Notes: generated by a model from the sequence alone, not told the origin. DNA of 27,178 bases from Bacillota bacterium (GCA_023408315.1 JAEYKI010000027.1:1-27178), one strand, 5' to 3'; numbered from the stretch's first letter, positions 14,210-23,280 are shown. Made by a program: numbers and translations.

Positions 14210-16111
14210 TTATTCCAGTTCCGAAAGCCATTCCGTGGCAAAAGCGTCGGAGGGCATGCGCCAATCTCCGCGGGGTGAGATGGAGGCGGAGCCTACCTTG
14301 GGGCCGTCCGGAAGGCAGGAGCGTTTGAACTGGGAAGCAAAAAACCGTTTGTAAAAAACGCGCAGCCAGTCCAGAACTTCCGCATCGCCGTAAGCGCCCG
14401 CAAACGCGCGCCGTGCCATAAACAACAGCTTTTTGGGCGGAACGCCAAACCGTATGGTGTGGTACAAAAAGAAATCGTGAAGCTCGTACGGGCCGATTGT
14501 TGATTCCGTGTTCTGTATGCCGTTTTCGTCGGGCGGCAGAAGTTCGGGGCTGATGGGCGTATCCAGAATGCCCTGCAGGGCCTGAGCAAGATCGCTCCTT
14601 GCCTGCTGGAAATGCCCTATTAAATACTTGACCAGCGTTTTGGGAATGGAAACGTTCACGCCATACATGCTCATATGGTCCCCGTTATATGTGCACCAGC
14701 CAAGTGCAAGCTCGCTCAAATCACCTGTGCCAACCAGCAGCGCGCCCTCTTTATTGGCTATATCAAACAGAATCTGCGTGCGTTCGCGCGCCTGGGTGTT
14801 TTCGTATGTAATGTCGTGCGTGGCGGCATTGTGCCCTATATCCGCAAAATGCTGCAGGCATGCAGGGCGTATATCAATCTGCCGGACGGAGACCTGCATT
14901 TTTTCCATCAGGTCCAGCGCATTTTTAAGGGTGCCTTCCGAAGTGCCGAATCCCGGCATTGTGATGCCCAGAATCCCCTGAGACGCAAGCCCAAGTTTGC
15001 GGAAGGCCTCTGCCACAACCAGCAGGGCCAGGGTGGAATCCAGCCCGCCGGATATGCCCACCACCGCTTTTTGAAGGCCGGTGTGTTCCAGACGCCGGGC
15101 CAGGCCCGCGGCCTGAATGGATACGATCTCCCGGCAGCGCTCCGCCCTTTCCGCCTCGTTTTTTGGCACAAAGGGCCGGGGGTCTATGTTGCGGCTAAAG
15201 GACTCCTGGCTAAAAATGCTCATTCCGGCTTGCACCGTTACATACGGCGCAATATTTAAATGATGCGCGTTGTCGCAAAAACTGCTGTACCGGCGTTCCA
15301 GCGCCAGATTCTGCAAGTCTATGCAGGCGGTTACGGTACCGTTCGCAAACCGCTCGCCCTGCGCCAGGAGCACGCCATTCTCCGCTATGTAGGTGTTACC
15401 TGCAAAAACCAGGTCTGTGGAAGATTCGCCGTCCCCGGCGTTTGCGTATATATAGGCGCACATGCACCGGGCGCTTTGCTGGCGCACAAGGTCGCGCCTG
15501 TATTCGTTTTTACCCGTAAGCTCGTTGCTTGCGGAAAGGTTTGCGATAATGTTTGCGCCCATCAGGGAGAGGCTGCAGCTTGGCGGCACCGCCACCCACA
15601 GATCCTCGCATATCTCGGCGCCAAGAACCGCTCCCTGCCCCAGATCAAACAGCAGCCTGCCAAAAGGAACCCGGCTTCCGCAAAGGGCAATGCGCTCGGT
15701 CTGCGCCATATGTCCCTGTGAAAACCAGCGCTTTTCATAATATTCACGCGCGTTGGGAAGATACATTTTGGGAACCACGCCCAGAATGCACCCATTGCGG
15801 ATGACGGCGGCGCAATTGTAGAGCCGCCCCTCCGCACGCACAGGCAGCCCAATAACGCCCACCACGCCGCAGTTTTCCGTTTCCGCAAGAAGCCGGGAAA
15901 GGGCTGACTCTGTGCTGTCCAAAAGCTGCTGCTGGGAGAAAAGATCGCCACAGGTATAGCCGGTTAAAAAAAGCTCCGGAAAAACGAGAATTTGAACGCC
16001 GTCCGCCTCTGCCTTTTTAAACGCCTTTTTTGCGCTCTGCGCGTTGCGGAGCGGCTGGGCCAGCCATACGCGCGGGCTTGCGGCCGATACCTTGACAAAT
16101 CCAAAATCCAT
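14210..16111 (-). CDS. nadE: Glutamine-dependent NAD(+) synthetase
   Basis: A 633-residue two-domain enzyme that turns nicotinate adenine dinucleotide into NAD+ using ATP and ammonia taken from glutamine. Residues 1 to about 270 are the nitrilase-type glutaminase with its full catalytic triad: Glu46 in FPELFLTGYTCGDLF, Lys115 in PKMYLPNAREYYEKRWF and Cys168 in AEICEDLW. Residues about 325-633 are the synthetase domain, with the ATP-pyrophosphatase P-loop SGGLDST at 354-360 and the substrate-binding GTGDLSELALGWCTYNGDHM later on. The length fits the long bacterial form, so free ammonia should not be required. A strong GGAAGGAG site precedes the ATG. The gene is divergent from the Xre regulator and appears to be transcribed alone. 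Confidence 0.97.
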   Translation of the reverse strand: MDFGFVKVSAASPRVWLAQPLRNAQSAKKAFKKAEADGVQILVFPELFLTGYTCGDLFSQQQLLDSTESALSRLLAETENCGVVGVIGLPVRAEGRLYNCAAVIRNGCILGVVPKMYLPNAREYYEKRWFSQGHMAQTERIALCGSRVPFGRLLFDLGQGAVLGAEICEDLWVAVPPSCSLSLMGANIIANLSASNELTGKNEYRRDLVRQQSARCMCAYIYANAGDGESSTDLVFAGNTYIAENGVLLAQGERFANGTVTACIDLQNLALERRYSSFCDNAHHLNIAPYVTVQAGMSIFSQESFSRNIDPRPFVPKNEAERAERCREIVSIQAAGLARRLEHTGLQKAVVGISGGLDSTLALLVVAEAFRKLGLASQGILGITMPGFGTSEGTLKNALDLMEKMQVSVRQIDIRPACLQHFADIGHNAATHDITYENTQARERTQILFDIANKEGALLVGTGDLSELALGWCTYNGDHMSMYGVNVSIPKTLVKYLIGHFQQARSDLAQALQGILDTPISPELLPPDENGIQNTESTIGPYELHDFFLYHTIRFGVPPKKLLFMARRAFAGAYGDAEVLDWLRVFYKRFFASQFKRSCLPDGPKVGSASISPRGDWRMPSDAFATEWLSELE

Positions 16112-16260
16112 TTAAAGTCTCCTTCCCTTACGGAATTTGCGCTATTTTATCATAAAAACAAATTCTTATGATTTATTATAATAGCTTGGTTCCGGAATAT
16201 CAAAAAAATTTTAAAGAACATTTGCCAGACGTAGCCTTGTAAACAATATGGAAAGTAGAC

Positions 16261-16289
16261 TTGACATCAATATAAATATAAACTATAAT
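16261..16289 (+). promoter_or_regulatory. Exact-consensus sigma-A promoter of the Xre/membrane pair
   Basis: TTGACA (16261-16266) and TATAAT (16284-16289) with exactly 17 bases between them: both elements are perfect. Transcription should start near 16296. A promoter this strong normally needs a repressor, which fits the regulator encoded next. Confidence 0.9.
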
Positions 16290-16298
16290 GAAAAAAGG

Positions 16299-16310
16299 AA
16301 AGCTAGCTTT
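16299..16310. promoter_or_regulatory. 12-bp palindrome at the transcription start, likely operator
   Basis: AAAGCTAGCTTT is a perfect palindrome just downstream of the consensus promoter, where a bound repressor would block RNA polymerase. The Xre-type protein encoded 30 bases further on is the obvious candidate to bind it. This assignment is inferred from position. Confidence 0.5.
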
Positions 16311-16340
16311 ACATATTTCGTTGGGAAGTATGGAGGACCC

Positions 16341-16544
16341 ATGAAAAACCATTTGGAAGAGTTGCGAAGGCAACATGGAATCACACAGGAAGAACTTGCT
16401 TTGGCTTTGGAAGTATCCAGGCAGACGATCGGATCGCTGGAGTGCGGCAGATACAATCCGTCCATCTTGCTTGCGTTTAAAATTGCAAGATACTTCCGCA
16501 CAACCGTGGAAAGTATATTTATTTATGAGGAGGAACAGGAATGA
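16341..16544 (+). CDS. Xre-family helix-turn-helix regulator
   Basis: A 67-residue one-domain regulator starting at the ATG at 16341, with TGGAGG 4 bases upstream; a longer frame from 16248 is not needed and would begin at the promoter. The whole protein is one HTH_3 domain: LEELRRQHGITQEELALAL is helix 1-2 and VSRQTIGSLECGRYNPSIL is the recognition helix and turn, followed by FKIARYFRTTVESIF. This is the YozG/YgzD type of small repressor. Its stop overlaps the start of the next gene as ATGA, a common arrangement in which the membrane protein partner may sense the signal or be the target. It probably represses its own strong promoter through the palindrome at 16299. Confidence 0.9.
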   Translation: MKNHLEELRRQHGITQEELALALEVSRQTIGSLECGRYNPSILLAFKIARYFRTTVESIFIYEEEQE

Positions 16545-16954
16545 AAAATTCTGGTTTATATTTTTTTTGGATTGTATTGGGCGCTGCTTTTATAGCAATT
16601 GCCTTCAGCATTCGATCTGAAGAATTTAAAGCCGTCAGCGGCGTACTTATTGGAGTGGGCGCAGGGCTGGCGGCAAGTAATTTTTCAAGGCTAATGGTTT
16701 GGCGGTACGAAAAAAAGCATCCGGATATTTTTAAACAATCGCAAATTGAACGGCAGGACGAGCGAAACCAGCAGATCAGGTGGAAATCAAAGGGTAAATC
16801 CGGGGATATTACCCAGTGGTTTATTCTGGGGCTGGCCTATGTAATGATATTGCTGGACCTGCCTCTTTGGCTGATTCTGGTTACAATTGGAATTTATGTT
16901 TTAAAAAGCATACTGGAGGCCGTTTTTATCTACCGTTTTCAAAAAGAAATGTAG
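16541..16954 (+). CDS. Small integral membrane protein (DUF2178-like) paired with the Xre regulator
   Basis: A 137-residue protein with about four hydrophobic segments: residues ~5-23, ~29-45, ~92-107 and ~109-125. Between the second and third is a charged cytoplasmic loop, KKHPDIFKQSQIERQDERNQQIRWKS in sense (about 58-84). This loop, rich in Glu/Arg/Gln with an ERNQQI motif, is the hallmark of DUF2178-type proteins found beside small Xre regulators in Firmicutes and Archaea. The role is not established. Translational coupling to the regulator suggests the two work as a unit, for example membrane stress sensing. No transport motif is visible. Confidence 0.75.
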   Translation: MKNSGLYFFWIVLGAAFIAIAFSIRSEEFKAVSGVLIGVGAGLAASNFSRLMVWRYEKKHPDIFKQSQIERQDERNQQIRWKSKGKSGDITQWFILGLAYVMILLDLPLWLILVTIGIYVLKSILEAVFIYRFQKEM

Positions 16955-17110
16955 GGCCGCGCAAAATCCGGCAGCAATATAATGTGTGTAGAATGGCCCG
17001 GCCGGCGTATAATACTATTGGTTATGTAATATGCGTTTGTGTGATACAATAAAAGCATAATATGTACCAAAGCCGCGAGCGGCTGTAAAAATATAAGCGG
17101 AGGTTTTTTA

Positions 17111-18493
17111 ATGCCGGACCAATATTTGCGCCAGAGCAGGCAAACGCTGAATTTGGGAATCATAAAAGTTGTGCGTGATCTTTTTCCGGAGAATCAGCTC
17201 AAAATAGCCTATTCTGTGCCCCAAGGGATTTTCTGCAAGCTGGTGGATTCCGTGCTTTCCGAGCGGGAAGTATGCCTGATAGAAAAAAGTTTGAACGAAT
17301 GGGCAGCCGGCAACAGTTCCATTGAATTTCTGGTGAAGAAAAAAGGGTACTACCAGTATGAAGTGGGAGATACCATTATAAAATCCATCTATCCGGCAAA
17401 CGCCCTGACCACCATGATAGGGCCTTTTAGGATCATTCCGTTCTGCGGGGGATTCATCGTTGAGTTTGAGGACTTAAAGCCAGGGGAGCAGGGGCCCCTG
17501 GTTATTCCGGAGAAGCTCTCCGCAACGTATGAAAAAACGCAGAAATGGCTGCATAACATTAAAATAGAGCTGTTGTCCGATGTGAACGAGTATATAGACG
17601 CGGGCAGGAGCAATGAGCTCATAGGAATTGCCGAAGCGCTGCAGGAAAAAGAAATATCGGATATTGCGGACGTGATCCTGCAGCAGAAACGCTCTGTGCG
17701 GGGCCTGCTGATTTCCGGGCCGTCATCTTCGGGCAAAACATCCTTTGCGCAGCGCATCTCTACGCAGCTGCAGGTAAACGGCCTGAAGCCGACCCCGCTT
17801 TCGCTGGACAATTATTATTTGGACCGGGACCGGGTTCCAAAAGATGAGGAAGGCAAATACGATTTTGAATGCCTGCAGGCCTTGGATTTGGAGCTGCTTC
17901 AGGACCATATTTCCCGGCTGATCTGTGGAGAGACCGTGGAAACGCCCATATTCGACTTTACAACGGGAAAACGTTCGGCGCGAACCATTCCCATGCATTT
18001 GGGAAACATGGAACTTCTGGTAATAGAAGGCATCCACGCGCTGAACCCTAATTTGCTGCCTGCTCTGGACAGAAGCCTTTTTTTCAGGATTTACATCAGC
18101 GCGCTTTTTTTGCTGAACGTGGACCTGGTGAACCGCATACCCACGACCGAGGTGCGGTTGATACGCAGGCTGGTGCGGGACGACAGGTTCCGGCGCACAG
18201 GCGCGGAAGAAACGTTGGACAGGTGGGCGAGCGTACGTAAAGGGGAATACAGTTTTATTTTCAAGCATCAGGAAGAGGCGGACATGATGTTTAATTCCAG
18301 CATGATCTACGAACTGAATGCCCTGCGCACGTTTGCGGAAGCCTCGTTAAAAAAGATGCCGGAAAATAGCCCGCATATACTGGCGCGGGACCGGCTTTTG
18401 AATCTGCTTTCCTTCGCGCGCCCCATGGATACCTCCAAGGTGCCGTTCAATTCCATACTGCGGGAATTCATAGGGGGCAGCATTTACTTTTAA
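17111..18493 (+). CDS. Uridine kinase-like nucleoside kinase with N-terminal ThrRS-like domain
   Basis: A 460-residue protein starting after GCGGAGG. Residues about 10-150 resemble the tRNA_SAD/ThrRS-like N-domain found on clostridial nucleoside kinases (IIKVVRDLFPENQLKIAY, then VPQGIFCKL and LSEREVCLIEK). The C-terminal part is the kinase: P-loop GPSSSGKTS at 203-211, SLDNYYLDRDRVPKDEEGKY (substrate region), FDFTTGKRS and the Walker B-like LVIEGIHALNP. It should phosphorylate uridine/cytidine or a related nucleoside with ATP or GTP. The N-terminal TGS part often present in longer homologues (about 550 residues) is missing, so the chain begins directly in the SAD-like domain. A weak promoter (TTATGT, 17 bases, TACAAT) lies near 17020-17050. 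A strong terminator follows. Confidence 0.85.
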   Translation: MPDQYLRQSRQTLNLGIIKVVRDLFPENQLKIAYSVPQGIFCKLVDSVLSEREVCLIEKSLNEWAAGNSSIEFLVKKKGYYQYEVGDTIIKSIYPANALTTMIGPFRIIPFCGGFIVEFEDLKPGEQGPLVIPEKLSATYEKTQKWLHNIKIELLSDVNEYIDAGRSNELIGIAEALQEKEISDIADVILQQKRSVRGLLISGPSSSGKTSFAQRISTQLQVNGLKPTPLSLDNYYLDRDRVPKDEEGKYDFECLQALDLELLQDHISRLICGETVETPIFDFTTGKRSARTIPMHLGNMELLVIEGIHALNPNLLPALDRSLFFRIYISALFLLNVDLVNRIPTTEVRLIRRLVRDDRFRRTGAEETLDRWASVRKGEYSFIFKHQEEADMMFNSSMIYELNALRTFAEASLKKMPENSPHILARDRLLNLLSFARPMDTSKVPFNSILREFIGGSIYF

Positions 18494-18534
18494 GGCTTCT
18501 TTAATTTCGATTCCAAAGAGTCTTATTATCAACT

Positions 18535-18562
18535 AAAAGACGCTTGACCAAGCGTCTTTTTT
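18535..18562 (+). terminator. Intrinsic terminator of the nucleoside kinase gene
   Basis: AAAAGACGCTT (18535-18545) and AAGCGTCTTTT (18550-18560) pair perfectly around a 4-base loop, followed by more T. Confidence 0.9.
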
Positions 18563-18796
18563 GTTTAAAACGTGAAGAATGTTGATCCAAAAGGCGGAAT
18601 TTTAAAAAATAATTGTAAAATGGAAGTAACAAGTATATATTTATAATATATGGCTGCCATTATGTTGAAGGGGCGGCATCCGACAACAATTCCATTAAAG
18701 CAAAACCGGCACGGGCAAGATACAGGTGTTGGCGTGTTCGCTTCAAATTTGCTTACGGCTCAGTATCTGGAAAATTAAATAATAGGAAGGTTGCGT
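18563..18796 (+). other. Leader region of the two-component operon, little visible
   Basis: The spacer between the kinase stop and the response-regulator start is 303 bases. After the terminator it is A/T-rich and holds no believable gene. TATAAT at 18642-18647 is a possible -10, but no good -35 is placed 16-18 bases upstream. AGGAAGG at 18783-18789 is the ribosome-binding site of the regulator. Confidence 0.4.
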
Positions 18797-20413
18797 ATGC
18801 TGAAGATCTTTTTGGTAGAAGACGAGTACGTTGTCAGGGAAGGCATCAGGAACAACATAGACTGGATGAGCGAGGGCTATAAATTTTGCGGCGAGGCATC
18901 GGACGGGGAGCTTGCGTTTCCACTGATTCGCAGCGAAAACCCGGATATCATTATCACGGATATTAGAATGCCTTTTATGGACGGTTTGGAACTGAGTCGG
19001 TTGATTAAAAAAGAATTGCCGCAAACAAAAATTATCATATTAAGCGGGCATGAGGAATTTGTGTATGCACAGGAAGCCTTAAAAATAGGCGTTACGGAAT
19101 ACCTGCTTAAGCCTATCAGCAGCGCAGAGTTGGTTGAAGCAGTAAAGCGCGTGGGAAAGCAGGTTGATATTGAGCATGAGGAAAAGAAAAATATAGAACG
19201 GTATAAGCACGAGATGGAAGAAAGCGAGACGGACGGAAAACGCAAGCTGTTCATTAATATGGTCTCCGGCACGCTGCCCATCGCCAGAATATTGGATAAT
19301 GGCAAGAAGCACCAGCTGGATTTAAGCGCGCTTTGTTACCAGATTGTATTGTTTAAATACGATATACCGGGCGGCGTGGAAAACTATTCAAGCGAGATGT
19401 TGGACCTGGGCAGGGAATTGGGGGAGGTAAAGCCGCAGGCCGGCGTTATTGTGTTCGACAGGGCCATAGAAGGTACTGCGCTGCTTATAAAAGGCGAAAA
19501 CGGGGAGCAAACGGAGCGAATCTGCGCAGAGTATCTAGCGGAAATCAAAGCCATACTGGATAAATACCCAACCGTGCATTATTTTGGGGGCATAGGCAAG
19601 CCTGTTGGCAGGCTGACGCACCTGGCTGAGTCGTTTGAGAGCGCGTCACGCGCTTTTTCCCTCCGGTTTATTCTGGACAAAAATGCCTTTATGGACTACA
19701 GGCAAACCGCATCGCAGCAGCATATCCAGGACGACGGGCTGCAGCTGGATGTTTCGGAGATGACGGGAACGGACCGTAAGAAGATAGAAGCCTTCCTTAG
19801 AAACGGCGAAGAAGAAGAGATCACTTTTTTTGTGGAAGAATTTTTAAAAAGCATAGGCAGTGCAAGCCAAAAATCTTTTTTGTTCCGCCAATATGTGCTT
19901 CTGGATATATTTTTTACAGCCCAGATATTTTTAAAGGAAATAGGCGAAACGGATGGCCTTACGGAAGAACTGTTCCCCCTGCCCGACCGCATGAACGAGG
20001 CACTGAATGATACGGAGCGGGGAAGGGATTATATTGAACGGGTTTTTTTGGCCGCCATACGCCGCAGGGACGAACTCCGCAAAAAACGGAACCACCGGCT
20101 GATGGAGCAGGTAAAAGAATATTTGGGCGCGCATTATTCGGACGAGACCCTTTCACTCAACAGCACGGCGGCCTGCTTCAACATCAGCCCCAGTTATTTC
20201 AGCGCCGTCTTCAGCCGGGAGACTGGCCAGAGCTTTATTAAGTACCTGACGGATCTGCGCATGGGTAAGGCAAGGGAGCTTTTAAAATGTTCTAATATGC
20301 AGTGCTCGGAGATCAGCGTGGCGGTGGGCTACAAAGACCCCCATTATTTTTCGTTTCTGTTTAAAAAAACGCAGAATTGTTCGCCCATACAATACCGGAT
20401 GTCAAAAAGCTGA
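18797..20413 (+). CDS. AraC-family response regulator (YesN-like)
   Basis: A 538-residue regulator from the ATG at 18797 (AGGAAGG 7 bases upstream; a TTG at 18791 is less likely). The receiver domain (1 to ~120) is complete: acidic E8/D9, phosphoacceptor D55 in TDIRMP, Ser83 and K105 in LLKP. A long helical linker region (~125-430) follows, and the last ~100 residues are an AraC DNA-binding domain (SLNSTAACFNISPSYFSAVF, then ISVAVGYKDPHYFSFLFKK). This is the YesN type, usually paired with a YesM-like kinase to control uptake of sugars or oligosaccharides. The kinase gene follows 25 bases downstream and a sugar ABC transporter 1.7 kb downstream, the likely target of regulation. Confidence 0.93.
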   Translation: MLKIFLVEDEYVVREGIRNNIDWMSEGYKFCGEASDGELAFPLIRSENPDIIITDIRMPFMDGLELSRLIKKELPQTKIIILSGHEEFVYAQEALKIGVTEYLLKPISSAELVEAVKRVGKQVDIEHEEKKNIERYKHEMEESETDGKRKLFINMVSGTLPIARILDNGKKHQLDLSALCYQIVLFKYDIPGGVENYSSEMLDLGRELGEVKPQAGVIVFDRAIEGTALLIKGENGEQTERICAEYLAEIKAILDKYPTVHYFGGIGKPVGRLTHLAESFESASRAFSLRFILDKNAFMDYRQTASQQHIQDDGLQLDVSEMTGTDRKKIEAFLRNGEEEEITFFVEEFLKSIGSASQKSFLFRQYVLLDIFFTAQIFLKEIGETDGLTEELFPLPDRMNEALNDTERGRDYIERVFLAAIRRRDELRKKRNHRLMEQVKEYLGAHYSDETLSLNSTAACFNISPSYFSAVFSRETGQSFIKYLTDLRMGKARELLKCSNMQCSEISVAVGYKDPHYFSFLFKKTQNCSPIQYRMSKS

Positions 20414-20438
20414 TCCGGCGTTTTGAAGGTGGAAAGAT

Positions 20439-21929
20439 ATGAAAAAAGCAATCTGGAAAAAAAGCGGTGAATTTTTGGGCGACATGCGGCTCACCAGCAA
20501 GATACGCTTTTTACTTATTCTTATTATGGTACCGCTGTTTTGCGTATTCGTTTTTCAATATGTCAGCATGTATAATTACAGCCAGCAATACGACCGTATT
20601 ATTGCTAACGCATCCAAGGCGGGCAATTTCAGCATCAGTTTTAAAGAAGAATATGATAAAAAGATTTACCTTCTGATTGTGGGAAACTCCTCCTTTGAGA
20701 AAGAAAACCCTTACGCGGAAATAGACTCAGCCCGGGCGATTATCCGGGATTTGATGAAAAACACCACTATGGAAGACAACAAGCACCGTGCGCAGGTTAT
20801 TTTAAATTTGCTGGACAACCTGGAAAAGTGCACAAGAATCATCCAAAACAATCAAATTAGAATCAACCAGGAACTTGGCGCCATTGAACTGTACGATGAA
20901 ACCATCTCCATTTGGGAGAACGACGTGCAGAGCGTAACCGGCCTGATACAGTTTACGGTTTTGGAATACTCCTATTATGAGACAAAGGATATGGAAAATT
21001 TAAGGCAGGCAATGTCCGCCAGCCTGGGAGTGAACTTTGTTATTTCCATGACCGTATTTGTGGTTCTTGTAGGGTTTGCGCTTATCCTGTCTGTTGTAAT
21101 CCCAAACAGCATTGCAAAGCCCATTTATCAGCTGAGCACCGTAACCGACAAGGTGGCGGGCGGGAACCTTACGGTACGCGTAAAGGAAGTGCACGGCGCA
21201 GAGGTAAGCAAGCTGGGCGCGTCTCTCAACAGTATGATTGAAAAAATACAGCAGCTTTTGCATACCGTGGAGGTGGAGCAGACAAACCTGCGAGAAGCGG
21301 AGCTGGAACTGTTGCAGGCCCAGATCAACCCGCATTTTTTATACAACACGCTAGATACAATCATCTGGCTCACCGAATCCGGAAAAGCACAGGATGTTGT
21401 GGGGATTGTGCGTTCGTTATCCGACTTTTTCAGGACTTCATTAAATCACGGAAACGGAATGTTCACCCTGAGCGAAGAAGAGCGCCATGTGCGAAGCTAT
21501 ATGGAGATACAGCAGGTGCGGTACCAGGATATACTGGATTATGAGGTGAATATCCCGGAGGAGCTGAAGGACGCTGTGATTCCTAAAATAACCCTGCAGC
21601 CGCTTGTTGAAAACGCACTGTATCACGGGATTAAAAACCGCCGCGGAAAAGGACTTATCAGCATTGGCGCTTACCGCGAGGAGAAGGACGTTGTTATTTT
21701 TGTAAAAGACAACGGCATTGGCATGACGGAAAGCCAGCTGGAAGAAGTGCGTGGCAGAATACGCCACAGGCCTGATTATTCCAGCCACGGGTCCAGGCAC
21801 GAATCATACGGGCTTTATAATGTGAACGAAAGGATCAAATTAAAATTCGGTCCCGGCTACGGCCTTGCTTTTTCAAGCGTGCACGGGGAAGGCACTTGCG
21901 TATATGTAAGGATACCCTTTGGTGAGTGA
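20439..21929 (+). CDS. Sensor histidine kinase (YesM-like, HisKA_7TM-free LytS/YesM class)
   Basis: A 496-residue membrane kinase. TM1 is about 22-42, an extracytoplasmic sensor of ~155 helix-rich residues follows, TM2 is about 199-221, then a HAMP domain (~222-275). The kinase core is the His_kinase/YesM class: LLQAQINPHFLYNTLD with phosphorylated H299, the N box with N392 (LQPLVENALYHGIKN), the G box VKDNGIGM with D424, and GLYNVNERIKLKFG near the end. It should phosphorylate the regulator encoded just before it. The periplasmic sensor type, without a recognised Cache signature, suggests that a sugar or binding protein is sensed outside. The stop is followed by a 225-base spacer with no clear terminator, then the transporter operon. 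Confidence 0.92.
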   Translation: MKKAIWKKSGEFLGDMRLTSKIRFLLILIMVPLFCVFVFQYVSMYNYSQQYDRIIANASKAGNFSISFKEEYDKKIYLLIVGNSSFEKENPYAEIDSARAIIRDLMKNTTMEDNKHRAQVILNLLDNLEKCTRIIQNNQIRINQELGAIELYDETISIWENDVQSVTGLIQFTVLEYSYYETKDMENLRQAMSASLGVNFVISMTVFVVLVGFALILSVVIPNSIAKPIYQLSTVTDKVAGGNLTVRVKEVHGAEVSKLGASLNSMIEKIQQLLHTVEVEQTNLREAELELLQAQINPHFLYNTLDTIIWLTESGKAQDVVGIVRSLSDFFRTSLNHGNGMFTLSEEERHVRSYMEIQQVRYQDILDYEVNIPEELKDAVIPKITLQPLVENALYHGIKNRRGKGLISIGAYREEKDVVIFVKDNGIGMTESQLEEVRGRIRHRPDYSSHGSRHESYGLYNVNERIKLKFGPGYGLAFSSVHGEGTCVYVRIPFGE

Positions 21930-22081
21930 AAAAAGCTTAATATCATGCATAAATACGCAAAAAAATATTCAGTTTGGAATTTAAAACAGGCAGTAGCGTA
22001 AAAAAACCAAATAATCGTAAAAAAATAAACACCGGTTAAAATGTATCATAGAAATTTAGAACAAGTCCATAAGAATATTTA

Positions 22082-22109
22082 TTGTTTTCAATTTTAAAAT
22101 CAATATAAT
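22082..22109 (+). promoter_or_regulatory. Likely promoter of the sugar transporter operon
   Basis: TTGTTT and TATAAT (22104-22109) are 16 bases apart, 46 bases before the binding-protein start codon. The poor -35 fits a promoter that needs an activator such as the AraC-type regulator. An ATTTTAAAAT palindrome sits between the two elements. Confidence 0.5.
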
Positions 22110-22154
22110 CATGGTACAGCAAGAATTGTGGAAAAAAGCCACGGGAGGAGAAAT

Positions 22155-23180
22155 ATGAAAGTTCTTAAGACAACGATTGCAATTGTGCTTGTTGTTGGAC
22201 TGGTAATCACGTTCGCTTCGTGTTCCGCGACTCCGGCTGACAGTTCCGCTGCAGCACCCGCTAGCTCGGAAGCCGCAGCCGGCAAACCTATCTACGTAGG
22301 ATTTGTGCAGGTAGGAGCTGAGTCTGACTGGCGCATGGCAAACACCAAATCGATGCAGGAAACCTTTTCAGCTGAAAAAGGCTACAAATTCGAGATGGTA
22401 GACTGCCAGCAGCAGACGCCTAAGCAGATCACGGCAATCCGCGACTTAATTCAGAAGGGTGTAAATTACATTGTTCTGGCTCCGAACACCGAAGCTGGAT
22501 GGGACACCGTGTTAGGTGAAGCCAAGGCTGCCAAGATTCCGGTAATTATTGTGGACCGTATGATTAAGACTGGCGACGAAAGCCTTTATACCGCATGGGT
22601 TGGCTCTAACTTCAAACAGGAAGGGCTTGATGCCGCAATGGCTCTGGAGAAGATACTCACGGACAAAGGTGTAAAAGATACTGACACAGTTAATATTGTA
22701 ACGCTGCAGGGAACCATGGGTTCTTCCGCTCAACTGGGACGAACTGATGGCTTTGCTGAAGGTTCGGCGGGACACTCCAACTGGAAAATGCTTGATAAGC
22801 AGTCCGGCGATTTCACGCAGGAAAAAGGTCAGGAAGTTATGGAATCCTTTTTGAAATCTCACGGCGATATTGATGTTGTTATTTCTGAGAATGATAATAT
22901 GTCGTACGGCGCAATCGCCGCTATTAAAGCTGCCGGCAAGACCTGCGGCCCAAAGGGAGATATCGTTCTGGTATCCTTCGACGGCGGCAAAGCTGCATTC
23001 CAGTGTATGGTTGACGGCACAATTAATGTAATCGTTGAATGCAACCCGCTGCATGGTCCCCGCGTGGAGCAGATTATTAAAGATTTGGAAGCTGGAAAGA
23101 CCGTTGAGAAGAAAGCTTACGTAAAAGAAGAAACATTCTGGCCTGACAAGGCTGCCGAACTGTTGCCCACCAGATTTTAA
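22155..23180 (+). CDS. ytfQ: Sugar ABC transporter substrate-binding lipoprotein (YtfQ-like)
   Basis: A 341-residue lipoprotein from the ATG at 22155 (GGGAGGAG upstream; a frame from 22128 would add nine residues without benefit). A signal of ~22 residues ends at a lipobox-like FASC, then a Ser/Ala linker. The mature domain (from about residue 41) is a type 1 periplasmic binding fold: VGFVQVGAESDWRMANTKSM, IRDLIQKGVNYIVLAPNTEAGW, IIVDRMIKTGDESLYTAWVG and GDFTQEKGQEVMESFLKSHG match the YtfQ galactofuranose-binding protein block by block. E. coli YtfQ binds galactofuranose; related Firmicute proteins carry other furanoses such as arabinofuranose, so the sugar is not certain. It is the first gene of the operon and precedes a strong hairpin that should favour its expression. 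Confidence 0.93.
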   Translation: MKVLKTTIAIVLVVGLVITFASCSATPADSSAAAPASSEAAAGKPIYVGFVQVGAESDWRMANTKSMQETFSAEKGYKFEMVDCQQQTPKQITAIRDLIQKGVNYIVLAPNTEAGWDTVLGEAKAAKIPVIIVDRMIKTGDESLYTAWVGSNFKQEGLDAAMALEKILTDKGVKDTDTVNIVTLQGTMGSSAQLGRTDGFAEGSAGHSNWKMLDKQSGDFTQEKGQEVMESFLKSHGDIDVVISENDNMSYGAIAAIKAAGKTCGPKGDIVLVSFDGGKAAFQCMVDGTINVIVECNPLHGPRVEQIIKDLEAGKTVEKKAYVKEETFWPDKAAELLPTRF

Positions 23181-23214
23181 GTAAAGATAAAGGAAAATTA
23201 ATAGTAATGTGAGC

Positions 23215-23262
23215 AGAACCGTCGGAGAGCCGAAATTATTAGGTTCTCCGGCGGTTCTTTTT
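23215..23262 (+). terminator. 17-bp stem-loop attenuator between binding protein and ATPase genes
   Basis: Bases 23215-23231 pair with 23242-23258 (17 pairs, two G-U) around a 10-base loop, followed by TTTTT. It would stop most transcripts after the binding-protein gene and protect that mRNA's 3' end. The ATPase gene begins 18 bases later with no visible new promoter, so the remaining genes depend on read-through. Confidence 0.8.
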
Positions 23263-23280
23263 AGAAAGGGTGAGGCTATT

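Noticed and set aside
14675..15259. 194-residue plus-strand open frame opposite nadE
   Set aside because: Antisense shadow; nadE has complete catalytic motifs on the minus strand.
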